64,000 nt of DNA from an uncultured delta proteobacterium (lineage in GTDB: Bacteria; Myxococcota; Myxococcia; Myxococcales; 40CM-4-68-19). This document shows positions 37,272 to 44,836 of this stretch, one piece after another; within the stretch, counting starts at the first letter, position 1, and every line of letters starts with the position of its first letter. The notes below the pieces were generated by a model. It was given only the letters and a program-made list of their open reading frames with translations, was not told the origin of the DNA and searched no databases. Position numbers and translations under genes: made by a program. Location: NCBI GenBank assembly GCA_903911145.1, contig CAIWCD010000003.1, positions 98,582-162,581 of the forward strand, read 5' to 3'.

Positions 37272-38279
37272 ATGATCAAGCCAACGATGGTCAGTCCTGC
37301 TCCGATTTTCCAGATGGCGACCGGATACTGGGCGTCGAGTGTTCTGCTGACCGCAAACCGGATTGGCCTGTTCAGCGCCATCGGGCCTGACGAGGTGACG
37401 GTTGCTGGATTGGCGGGCAAGCTCAAGCTCTCGCCGTATCCACTTGATCAGTTCCTCAACACGCTCGTCTCCCTCGGCTTCCTGGAGCGTAGGGGCGGCG
37501 GTTATGTGAACTCGGCACTCTCGAACACGTTTCTCGTTGAGGGAAAGCCCACGTATATGGGGGAGGCGCTCAAGTACAGCGACGACCTCTACCCGGTCTG
37601 GGGACGGCTCGAGGAGACGCTGCGTTTGGGGAAGCCTGCGCTCGCGCATGAAGCGATTCTTGGACAGGACCCGGAGAAGACGCGCCACTTCGTGCTCGGG
37701 ATGCACAACCGCGCGCTCGGGATGGGGCAGTCGCTGGCGACGCAGCTCGACCTCGCTGGACGCAGGAAACTGCTCGACGTGGGCGGAGGGCCGGCGACGT
37801 ATTCGTGCCTGCTCGTAAAGCGGAACCCGGGATTGACGTCGCGGTCGATGGATCTGCCCGCGGTGGTGGCGATTGCGAAGACCATCGTCGAGGGATTTGG
37901 ACTTGCGGGGCAGGTCGACGCGATTGAAGGGAACTATCACCAGGCCAGCTATCCTGCGGGAAACGATGTCGTGCTCTGTTCGGGCATGTTCCATCGCGAG
38001 ACGGCGGAGTCGTGCCGCGAGATCCTGCGCAAATCCTTCGAGGCACTCGACACCGGCGGGCTGGTGATCGTGCACGACGTGATGGCGAACGGGGAGAAGA
38101 CCGGACCTGCGTTCTCGATGCTCTTCGGGCTCAACATGGCGCTGACTGCGACGTACGGCACCGTGCACTCGAGCGAGGAGATTGCGGGCTGGATGCAGGA
38201 AGTTGGATTCGTGAAAACCGAGTCGCAGCCGATGGCCCCGCCCTGGCCGGAAGCGCTCGTCCTCGGCCGCAAGCCGTAG
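37272..38279 (+). CDS. SAM-dependent O-methyltransferase (CrtF/plant-OMT type)
   Basis: A 335-residue enzyme. The N-terminal winged-helix dimerisation domain (about 1-95, with FQMATGYWASSVLLTANRIG) is followed by a Rossmann methyltransferase with motif I LLDVGGGPATYSCLL and the acidic SMDLPAVV strand. This architecture (dimerisation2 plus Methyltransf_2) is that of small-molecule O-methyltransferases acting on phenols, polyketides and carotenoids (CrtF). The usual catalytic His of this family seems replaced: the region reads CSGMFHRE, with His nearby. The start at 37272 follows GAGGAG. It is convergent with the radical SAM gene, so it belongs to the metabolite region but not to the same transcript. 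Confidence 0.85.
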   Translation: MIKPTMVSPAPIFQMATGYWASSVLLTANRIGLFSAIGPDEVTVAGLAGKLKLSPYPLDQFLNTLVSLGFLERRGGGYVNSALSNTFLVEGKPTYMGEALKYSDDLYPVWGRLEETLRLGKPALAHEAILGQDPEKTRHFVLGMHNRALGMGQSLATQLDLAGRRKLLDVGGGPATYSCLLVKRNPGLTSRSMDLPAVVAIAKTIVEGFGLAGQVDAIEGNYHQASYPAGNDVVLCSGMFHRETAESCREILRKSFEALDTGGLVIVHDVMANGEKTGPAFSMLFGLNMALTATYGTVHSSEEIAGWMQEVGFVKTESQPMAPPWPEALVLGRKP

Positions 38280-38336
38280 CGGACGCCGCGAGGCAGGAGC
38301 GCCAAGCAGGACAATAAAGCGAAGACGCCAGATTGC

Positions 38337-38443
38337 GCCCGAGGGGCGAGCGCCGAGCAGCGCAAGGAACGACGAGGAAGGCGTACCTGTTCGTACGGCG
38401 ACGAGGAGCGACGCAGTGATGCGACAGCGATCGCCCCTCGGGC
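38337..38443. repeat. Long inverted repeat with inner hairpin between convergent genes
   Basis: GCCCGAGGGGCGA (38337-38349) is the exact complement of TCGCCCCTCGGGC (38431-38443), separated by 81 bases. The interior contains a CGTAC/GTACG inverted pair and short purine-rich phrases (ACGAGGA). It lies just past the radical SAM stop and looks like a folded terminator or a dispersed intergenic repeat. Confidence 0.55.
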
Positions 38444-39676
38444 TCACCAGGTGCGGTCGAGATCGACTTCGAGCTGCATATACGCGCAGCCGCGGCACTG
38501 GAACTGATCGCTGATCTTCACGCCCAGCTCCTGGCGCAGCTTCCCGTACTCGAAGTTGAACCGCTCGTAATACTCGCGCAGCGCGGGCAGTCGCTCGGGG
38601 TGGGTCATTCCCCAGATGGGCCAGTACATCGACCAGAGAGGGATGACGTCGTGGCGGATCAGCTCGCGTGCGCCCGAGAGCGCGTTGGCGATGGCCGCGT
38701 CGATCGACATCCCGCCGTGCTCGGGCTCGAGCTCCACGCCGCAGACCATCGCGGTGTAGACGTTGCCGCGACCGAACAGCTTGCCGGCTGCGTAGAGGCT
38801 CTCGAGCCACTTCTCCCAGCCGATGTAGCGCTGCTTGCCGGGGCAGACCGTGGAGAAGAGCTGCTTGCCCCAGACCTCCAGGTTGAAGCAGGCGCCGTCG
38901 ACGAGGTCCTCCTTCTTGAAGACCTCGAGCATCGGCGTCGGGATCGCGCCGGAGCCGAGCGAGAGATGCGCGCGGTGGCCGACGACTTTGCGCGCGGCGC
39001 GGGCCATCTCGAGGAAGCGATCGGCCTCGTCCTGCCAGTTCGTGAGCGAGCCGCCGACGAGATAGACGTGGCGCACCTTCTCGGTGTCGAGGGCCGCCGC
39101 GATGGTCTCCTGCATGCGCGTGAGCGTCAGCGGCTCGAGTGCGGTGCGGTCGATCTTCTGGCCCAGCGCGACCATGCGCTCGTCGGGACGCCCGTAGCCG
39201 CAGAACGTGCAGCGCATCGAGTTGCCGCTCTCGTCCTTGTTCGTGAAGTACTGGCAGCCCGGCGCGACGTTGATGACGAGCATGTCGCCAAGCGCTTCTG
39301 CGCCGGTCTTCGCCATCGACATGCCGTCGCTCGTCTGCATCTCGAGCCAGCGCGGCTTCTTGACGAAATCGATCGTGCGCATGGGCACACCGTCGCGGCA
39401 GAGCACGTGGCCGCGGCCGCCCTCGCCCGCTTCGATGTGCCAGGGCGACTTGAAGTTGCCCTTGATGCGGATGAGCGTGCCGTCCTCAAGGGTAAAGAGG
39501 TACGGAATTGCCGCTTTGCCGGTTCCCGTCGGATCCGGTTCTCCCTGCGCGAATCGATACGGATAGAAATTCGGAGCCGACGTGGCCGCGGCGTCGCCGA
39601 GCGCCTTCGTGTAGCGCAGGCCATCGAACATGATGTCGGACTTGATGAAGGCGGTCTCGGGCAGCAGGCGTTGCAT
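38444..39676 (-). CDS. Radical SAM enzyme with CX14CX2C cluster motif
   Basis: A 410-residue protein. The probable 4Fe-4S site is Cys141, Cys156 and Cys159 (GCQYF, then RCTFCGYG), a spacing of CX14CX2C in place of the canonical CX3CX2C. VYLVGGSLTNW fits the GGE-like SAM contact, followed by a TIM-barrel-like region. A C-terminal CRGC pair (Cys394 and Cys397) could hold extra metal. The first 125 residues form a separate N-terminal domain with IRIKGNFKSPWHIEAG. AGGAG sits six bases before the ATG. It is the last gene of the ebo operon, 22 bases after the VOC gene. The reaction is unknown; it is probably a tailoring step on the exported metabolite. Confidence 0.82.
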   Translation of the reverse strand: MQRLLPETAFIKSDIMFDGLRYTKALGDAAATSAPNFYPYRFAQGEPDPTGTGKAAIPYLFTLEDGTLIRIKGNFKSPWHIEAGEGGRGHVLCRDGVPMRTIDFVKKPRWLEMQTSDGMSMAKTGAEALGDMLVINVAPGCQYFTNKDESGNSMRCTFCGYGRPDERMVALGQKIDRTALEPLTLTRMQETIAAALDTEKVRHVYLVGGSLTNWQDEADRFLEMARAARKVVGHRAHLSLGSGAIPTPMLEVFKKEDLVDGACFNLEVWGKQLFSTVCPGKQRYIGWEKWLESLYAAGKLFGRGNVYTAMVCGVELEPEHGGMSIDAAIANALSGARELIRHDVIPLWSMYWPIWGMTHPERLPALREYYERFNFEYGKLRQELGVKISDQFQCRGCAYMQLEVDLDRTW

Positions 39677-39698
39677 GGCGGCTCCTGTGGACGTCTCT

Positions 39699-40226
39699 CT
39701 AGCGTGCGGCGGACGGCGAGTACCATTGCGTGTCGGCGGGCTCTTTGACCTCGTTCAGCTCGAGCCAGAGGTTGTCAGGCCCGACGAAGACGGCGACGTC
39801 GTGCTTGAACTCGCCGGCGTCGATGCGCGCGCGCGTCAGAGGCGGCGCGATGTAGTCGGTCTCGAGGAAGGGACGCCCCGAGGACTGCACGGACTTCTGC
39901 GCCTGCCGGACCATCGCCGGGGTCATCGCGAATTTGGCGCCCTTGGCCTCGAGCTCAGCGATGGCCGCGTCCATGTTGGCGACGCGCAGCCCGAGGTGCT
40001 GCCGGAACTGGCGCTCCTCGCCGAGGCCGGGAGGCAGCGGCATCGTCGGGTCCTCGCGGAAGATGATGGTGATCCCGCAAGCGACCATCCGCGTGAAGCG
40101 CTGGCCCGCCATGTTGCCGCGGAAGACCACCTTCGCGTCGAACATCTTGATCCAGAAATCCTCCTGCTCCTGCACATTGCGCGAGGGGAGGGACACTTCC
40201 ATGAATGGGTAGTTCGTCATCGGCAT
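39699..40226 (-). CDS. VOC-superfamily (glyoxalase/dioxygenase fold) protein
   Basis: A 175-residue protein with two beta-alpha-beta-beta-beta modules: FMEVSLPSRNVQEQEDFWIK opens the first, HLGLRVANMDAAIAELEAKG the second, and VFVGPDNLWLELNEV closes it. The alternating His/Glu (QHLGLR, ELNEV) could supply metal ligands, as in glyoxalase I, extradiol dioxygenases or fosfomycin-resistance-type proteins. Within an export and biosynthesis operon it may be a tailoring enzyme or a self-resistance binding protein. Tandem ATGs at 40226 and 40220 make the exact start uncertain; neither has a strong ribosome-binding site. It lies 32 bases after eboC. Confidence 0.8.
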   Translation of the reverse strand: MPMTNYPFMEVSLPSRNVQEQEDFWIKMFDAKVVFRGNMAGQRFTRMVACGITIIFREDPTMPLPPGLGEERQFRQHLGLRVANMDAAIAELEAKGAKFAMTPAMVRQAQKSVQSSGRPFLETDYIAPPLTRARIDAGEFKHDVAVFVGPDNLWLELNEVKEPADTQWYSPSAAR

Positions 40227-40258
40227 CTCAAAATCAGAAGGGACACGGGCCGAGCCTT

Positions 40259-41032
40259 CTAATCGCCACGGACCTGTGTTTGCAAAAGGCGCGTTGCCGC
40301 AGCGCCGAGAAGTCCCGCGAACAACCAGAGCGGGCTGACGAAGGCGGCCATCAACAGGCCGTCGACGACCGAGATACCGGCGAGCATCCATGGGATCGGC
40401 GGGATGCGGAAACTGCGTGGCGCGGCCTTCTCCCAGCGCGCGATGGCGGTGAGCGCGACGATGTAGAGGAATTGCACGCTCGCCGCACATATAACCAGAT
40501 GGTTATACGTTTCCGCGACGGCAAGAGCGGTGACGATGAAGACAAGGAAGCGGCACGAGGCCATCAGCAGGACCGTGAGCCAGCTTCTGCTGTGCAGTCG
40601 ATCGTAGAGATAGATCACCGCGACGAGCAGCAGACCCGCGCCCACAGCGGATGGGCGGCTCATCGCGACGAGAATCAGCAAGCCGGAGATGAACAGGGCA
40701 ACGGTGAACGCGGCGGCACCCGCGCGCGAGATGCGACCCGAGGGGATCGGGCGCCCGGGCTTCTTGACGCGATCCTCTTCGACGTCGAGAACATCATTGA
40801 GCGCCATGCCGCCGAGATAGAGCAGCGAGAGCGCGATCGCGGCGAGCAGCGCAGCCACCACAACGCCACTCGAGTTGACTCGCGTCCCGTCGATTGACCC
40901 GGCCACGTTCGCAGACCGGCACAGCAGCGCGGCCGCGAGCACGTTGGTCCAGACCGTCGGCAGGTTGCTCGCGCGGCAGAGCTCGAGGTAGCTGCGCAGA
41001 GTTCCCTTCGGGCTATTCGTTGTATTTGGCAA
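40259..41032 (-). CDS. eboC: EboC, UbiA-like prenyltransferase-family membrane protein
   Basis: A 257-residue protein with about seven to eight transmembrane helices. The first Asp-rich motif NDVLDVEEDRVKKPGRPIPS is intact (NDxxDxxxD); the second is replaced by YLYDRLHS. UbiA proteins transfer prenyl chains to aromatic acceptors. Ebo-type members are conserved in the ebo metabolite-trafficking cluster, where their exact chemistry is not settled. The assignment as EboC rests on the neighbours eboD, eboE and eboF in the same operon. The start is TTG at 41032, 23 bases after the eboF stop; a later start cannot be excluded. Confidence 0.85.
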   Translation of the reverse strand: MPNTTNSPKGTLRSYLELCRASNLPTVWTNVLAAALLCRSANVAGSIDGTRVNSSGVVVAALLAAIALSLLYLGGMALNDVLDVEEDRVKKPGRPIPSGRISRAGAAAFTVALFISGLLILVAMSRPSAVGAGLLLVAVIYLYDRLHSRSWLTVLLMASCRFLVFIVTALAVAETYNHLVICAASVQFLYIVALTAIARWEKAAPRSFRIPPIPWMLAGISVVDGLLMAAFVSPLWLFAGLLGAAATRLLQTQVRGD

Positions 41033-41055
41033 CTATTTCTCGAGGAGGACGCGAG

Positions 41056-42426
41056 CTAATCCGCGAAGACGTGATCGAGCAGCAGCGAGAAGACGTCGGT
41101 CGAAGCGAGCGCGCTGGATTTCAGAAACTTCGGCTCGCTGGTGATGAAGATCGGGCCGTCCTCGTCGCGATCCGTAATGCGGCCGTGCGAGCCCTTCACG
41201 AGGCTCGCGTCGAGGGGGATGACGTCCATCAGGTAACGGAAGCCGAGGAGCTTCTTCGCCAGACTCCTCGCGATGCGCAGTTTGGGAAACGCGAGCGCGG
41301 GATCGAGGAAGAGCTCGCAGGGATCGTAACCGGGCTTGGCGTGGATGGCGACGGTGCGGGCGTAGTCGGGAGCGCGCGCGTCGTCGTTCCAGAAATAGTA
41401 TGTGTACCAACTATCGGCCGACGCGAGCAGGACCAGTTCGCCTGCGCGCTCGTGGTCGAGGCCGAACTCGCGCTTGCCTCGTTCGTCGAGGACCCGCTCG
41501 ATGCCAGGCACATTCTCAAAGAGCTTCTTCACGGCAGCCACGTCGTCCGGATTGCGCACGTAGACGTGGGCGAGTTGGTGATCGGAGACGGCGAACGCGC
41601 GGCTCAAGCCCGTGTCGAGATATTCGCGGCCGAGGTCGGTCTTCACGTTGAGCAGACCTGCGTCGCGAAGGATCCGATTCGGATGCACCGGGCGATTGAC
41701 CTCGGTGATTCCGTACTCGGAGAGCACGACGACGCGCACGCCGCGCGCTTCGAAGAAATCGATGAGCGTCCCGCAGAGCTCATCAATTTCTTTCAGGTCC
41801 TTCGCGAGCTCTCCACGCGGCCCGACCTTCTGCAGGACGTAATCGAGATGCGGCAGATAGACGAGCTGGAGCGTCGGCGAATAGCTCTCCTCGAGGGCCA
41901 TCGCGCTCCTCGCGATCCAGTCGCTGCAGTCGATCGATGTCGCCGGGCCCCAGAATTTGAAGAGAGGGAATTGGCCGAGTTCGCGGTTGAAGCGCTCGCG
42001 CAACTCGGGCGGGTTCGAGTGGCAATCGGGGAGCTTCAGGCCGTCGGCGCAGTAGAGCGGACGAGGCGTCACCGACCAGTCGACGTCGGTGTTCATGTTG
42101 AACCACCAGAAGCTGTTCGCGCAGGTGAACGCGGGGTCGCGGCGGCGCGCGGCCTGCCAGATCTTCTCGCCCTGCACGAGGCGGTTCGACTGCTTCCAGA
42201 GCGCCACTTCGTCGACATCGCGGAAGTACCAGCCGTTGGCGACGACGCCGTGATCGCGCGGAAGCTTGCCGGTGAGGAATGTCGATTGCGCAGAGCAGGT
42301 GACGGCTGGCGTGATGGCGCGGATGTTCGCGCTGCGCGCCTTCGCGAACGCAGAGAGACGCGGCGTGTGGGGCCCGAGCAGCGACTGCGTGAGGCCGACG
42401 ACGTTGAGAACGACCGTGCGCTTCAT
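41056..42426 (-). CDS. eboF: EboF, alkaline-phosphatase-superfamily protein
   Basis: A 456-residue protein of the nucleotide pyrophosphatase/phosphodiesterase branch of the alkaline phosphatase superfamily. The nucleophile is the Thr of PAVTCSAQSTFLTGKLP; LPHLDYVLQK and LSEYGITEVNRPVHPN supply metal-binding Asp and His. There is no signal peptide, so it acts in the cytoplasm. In ebo clusters this gene accompanies eboE, and a phosphate or phosphodiester on a carrier intermediate is a plausible substrate. It overlaps eboE by four bases (ATGA) and is followed by eboC. Confidence 0.87.
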   Translation of the reverse strand: MKRTVVLNVVGLTQSLLGPHTPRLSAFAKARSANIRAITPAVTCSAQSTFLTGKLPRDHGVVANGWYFRDVDEVALWKQSNRLVQGEKIWQAARRRDPAFTCANSFWWFNMNTDVDWSVTPRPLYCADGLKLPDCHSNPPELRERFNRELGQFPLFKFWGPATSIDCSDWIARSAMALEESYSPTLQLVYLPHLDYVLQKVGPRGELAKDLKEIDELCGTLIDFFEARGVRVVVLSEYGITEVNRPVHPNRILRDAGLLNVKTDLGREYLDTGLSRAFAVSDHQLAHVYVRNPDDVAAVKKLFENVPGIERVLDERGKREFGLDHERAGELVLLASADSWYTYYFWNDDARAPDYARTVAIHAKPGYDPCELFLDPALAFPKLRIARSLAKKLLGFRYLMDVIPLDASLVKGSHGRITDRDEDGPIFITSEPKFLKSSALASTDVFSLLLDHVFAD

Positions 42427-43511
42427 CGCTGCGACCTCACCCATTGAAGTTCGCGGATCACCGAGTCGGTGACCGTGGGCGCCTGCAGAGAAGGAGGCAG
42501 GACGCCGAAGCTGTAGGTCTCGACGACGAGCGGAACTTCGCGCGGAAGAACGCCGAGCAGCTCGAGCAGTTCGGGCTGGGTCGTGCGGCAATCGCCGAGC
42601 GCCGGCGCGAAGACGGGCACGTGAAAATGGACGCGCCACTCGTCGATGCCGGGGCCATCGATCTTCGCGGCCAGCGCGATCGGGAGGTCGTCGAAGCGCA
42701 CGAGCGATCCGTCGGTGCGACGACCCACGGTCTGGTGCAGGTAGACCGGCTCGGAGAACTTCTCGAGGCGCGCGAGCTCACCGCCAGGCACGCGCAAGGC
42801 GCACGTGACGTGCGCCTGCGCGATGCGGATATCTGCGTCCTGGAGCTTGCGCAGCGAGGCCGCGGGAGATTCGAACTCGACGGTCTGGTGGCAGCAGTCG
42901 AAGCAGATCCCGAGATGGCGCGCGAGATGCGGCGCGAGCTTGAGCGAGGCGAAGAAGTCGATCACCTCGTCGGTCGTCTCGAGCATGCAGCCCGGCTCCG
43001 CCTCGAGCGCGAGAAGGATCTGCTTGCCTGTCTCCTGCGCGACGGCATCGATTGATTCGAGCGCGCGCACGACGTTCGCTCTCGCGCCAGCCCAGTCGCC
43101 CTTCTCCTTGAAGCCGAGCGGCACGGTGGAGATGACGCCCGTCGCGCCGAGGGGAAGCCAGGCTGCGAGGATGCGCGCGAGCTGCTGCGTGTAGACGACG
43201 CGTTCGGGATCGCGCCAGTCGGGCAGATAGGCCCGCTCCTTGACGCGCTCGCCGTGAAACTGGCCGTAGGGGAAGCCGTTGATTGATTGCACAACACAAC
43301 TATTTTCCGCGCACCAATCGATGAACGCGCTCGAGCCGCTCTGCGTGATCTCGCGCGCGGCCTGGCCCGAGAGCCAGATGCCGAGAGGAAATGGCGCGGC
43401 CTCACCCTTGAGCTTGAGCGCGTCGCGGATGCGCGGAACATTGGCCGCGATGCCCGCTTGAACCTCGGGCCAGCTGATGCCGGGGTGGATGTTGGTGCAG
43501 TAGGTGAGCAT
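42423..43511 (-). CDS. eboE: EboE, TIM-barrel metabolite-traffic protein
   Basis: A 362-residue protein of the xylose-isomerase/AP-endonuclease-like TIM barrel superfamily. MLTYCTNIHPGISW is the characteristic opening of EboE; NGFPYGQFHG, LEAEPGCMLETTDEV (metal Glu), GICFDCCHQTVEFE (Asp and His) and HFHVPVF are barrel-face motifs likely to bind a divalent metal. It is presumably a sugar- or cyclitol-phosphate isomerase-like enzyme in the ebo pathway. It starts 15 bases after eboD and overlaps eboF by four bases. Confidence 0.9.
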   Translation of the reverse strand: MLTYCTNIHPGISWPEVQAGIAANVPRIRDALKLKGEAAPFPLGIWLSGQAAREITQSGSSAFIDWCAENSCVVQSINGFPYGQFHGERVKERAYLPDWRDPERVVYTQQLARILAAWLPLGATGVISTVPLGFKEKGDWAGARANVVRALESIDAVAQETGKQILLALEAEPGCMLETTDEVIDFFASLKLAPHLARHLGICFDCCHQTVEFESPAASLRKLQDADIRIAQAHVTCALRVPGGELARLEKFSEPVYLHQTVGRRTDGSLVRFDDLPIALAAKIDGPGIDEWRVHFHVPVFAPALGDCRTTQPELLELLGVLPREVPLVVETYSFGVLPPSLQAPTVTDSVIRELQWVRSQR

Positions 43512-43526
43512 CGGGGCGCGGCGACT

Positions 43527-44729
43527 CTACCCGGTCGCGCGCTCTACGCCCGTCGGATTTGCGTCGCGCGAGGGCGGGCGCGCGCTTCGTTCGGCGAGCT
43601 GCGCGATGCAGCGGTGCATCAGCGGCAGATCGATCTCGTGCAGCTCCCGCTTGCGTCCGAGGCCGTCGGGAAGCGTGATGCACATCTCGCCGCCGAGATG
43701 TTCGCGGAAGGAGGCGAGCGCCTCCTCGATGTTCATCTTCAGCAGCGCCTCGTGGAAGAGCGTGAAGCCGATCCCCTCGAGCGTCTCGAAGAGCAGAGAC
43801 AGTTCGGCCTGCGTGATGAGTCCCTTCGCGAACGCGTAGAGCGAGTCGAGAGCGCAGCCGATCGCAACCGCCTCGCCGTGCCGCAGGGCACCGCTCGCAT
43901 CCGCGCTGGTCATCTCTTCCAGGCAGTGTGCGGACCAGTGGCCGAAGTCGAGCGGACGCGCGCTTCCGGTCTCGAACGGATCGGCCGAGCCGACGTGCTC
44001 GATGTGCCGCTGCGCGCAGCGGACGATCATCTCCTCCATCGCGGCGGGCGCGAAGACCGCGAGGCTCTTTCGCTCGCGGTGCATCCACGTCAGGAACGGC
44101 GCGTCCTTGATGGTGGCGATCTTGATCGCTTCGGCGATGCCCGCCCGCTTGTCGCGCGGGGAGAGGGTGTCGAGAAACTTCGCGTCGTTCACCACCGCGA
44201 ACGGCGGCGCGAAGGTGCCGAGAAAATTCTTCCGCCCGAAGGCATTGACGCTGTTCTTCACGCCGATGCCCGCGTCGTTCTGGCCGAGCACCGTCGTCGG
44301 CATACGGATGAGCCGCACGCCGCGATGGGCGGTGGCCGCCGCGTAGCCGATCGCATCGAGCATCGCGCCGCCGCCGATGGCGAGGATGAACGACTGGCGA
44401 TCGATCTTCTGCTCGACGACGAGCTGGTGCAGCGCGTGCACCTCGACTGGGTCGTTCTTGCAGATCTCTCCGCCGCGCACGATGAACGGCGTGCCCGACC
44501 AGAAGAACGTCTCTGCGTGCGCCTCTGCATAGGCCGCGAGCAGTGCCGCAAGGCCGGGCGTCGCGGCCGCGACATTCGAGTCGAGCGCGAGCAGGACGCG
44601 GTGCTGCTTCGCACCTGCGCTGCGAAGCACGTCGCGCAAAGTGAGGTTTTCGGGAGCGAATGCGTCGCGAGTGAAGAGGACCGGAAACGAGTAACGCACG
44701 CTGAACTGCTGGCCGATCTCCCTCTGCAT
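43527..44729 (-). CDS. eboD: EboD, 3-dehydroquinate-synthase-like sugar phosphate cyclase
   Basis: A 400-residue NAD-dependent sugar-phosphate-cyclase family protein. The NAD-binding AIGGGAMLDAIGYAAA, the PTTVLGQNDAGIGVKN loop and the metal-binding Glu and His residues (AEAIKIATIKD, LDFGHWSAH, LRHGEAVAIG) are in the normal order. It differs from shikimate-pathway DHQ synthase in several pocket residues, as do EVS, EEVS and EboD-like enzymes, and is expected to cyclise a sugar phosphate to a cyclitol-like product. It is the first gene of the minus-strand run eboD-E-F-C-VOC-radical SAM and is divergent from the UnbU-like gene. Confidence 0.88.
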   Translation of the reverse strand: MQREIGQQFSVRYSFPVLFTRDAFAPENLTLRDVLRSAGAKQHRVLLALDSNVAAATPGLAALLAAYAEAHAETFFWSGTPFIVRGGEICKNDPVEVHALHQLVVEQKIDRQSFILAIGGGAMLDAIGYAAATAHRGVRLIRMPTTVLGQNDAGIGVKNSVNAFGRKNFLGTFAPPFAVVNDAKFLDTLSPRDKRAGIAEAIKIATIKDAPFLTWMHRERKSLAVFAPAAMEEMIVRCAQRHIEHVGSADPFETGSARPLDFGHWSAHCLEEMTSADASGALRHGEAVAIGCALDSLYAFAKGLITQAELSLLFETLEGIGFTLFHEALLKMNIEEALASFREHLGGEMCITLPDGLGRKRELHEIDLPLMHRCIAQLAERSARPPSRDANPTGVERATG

Positions 44730-44836
44730 GGCGCGGACCGTACCGTGCGCTTCTTTCGAGCGTCAACCAATGCTGGCAGCAGGTCTGCGACGACGGCGCC
44801 ACTTGCGGAGAATCGCGATCGGCGCGAGGAGGACGC

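Noticed and set aside
37209..38810. Long antisense frame (533 codons) across the O-methyltransferase and beyond
   Set aside because: Arg/Pro-rich shadow of a clear methyltransferase gene; no family similarity.
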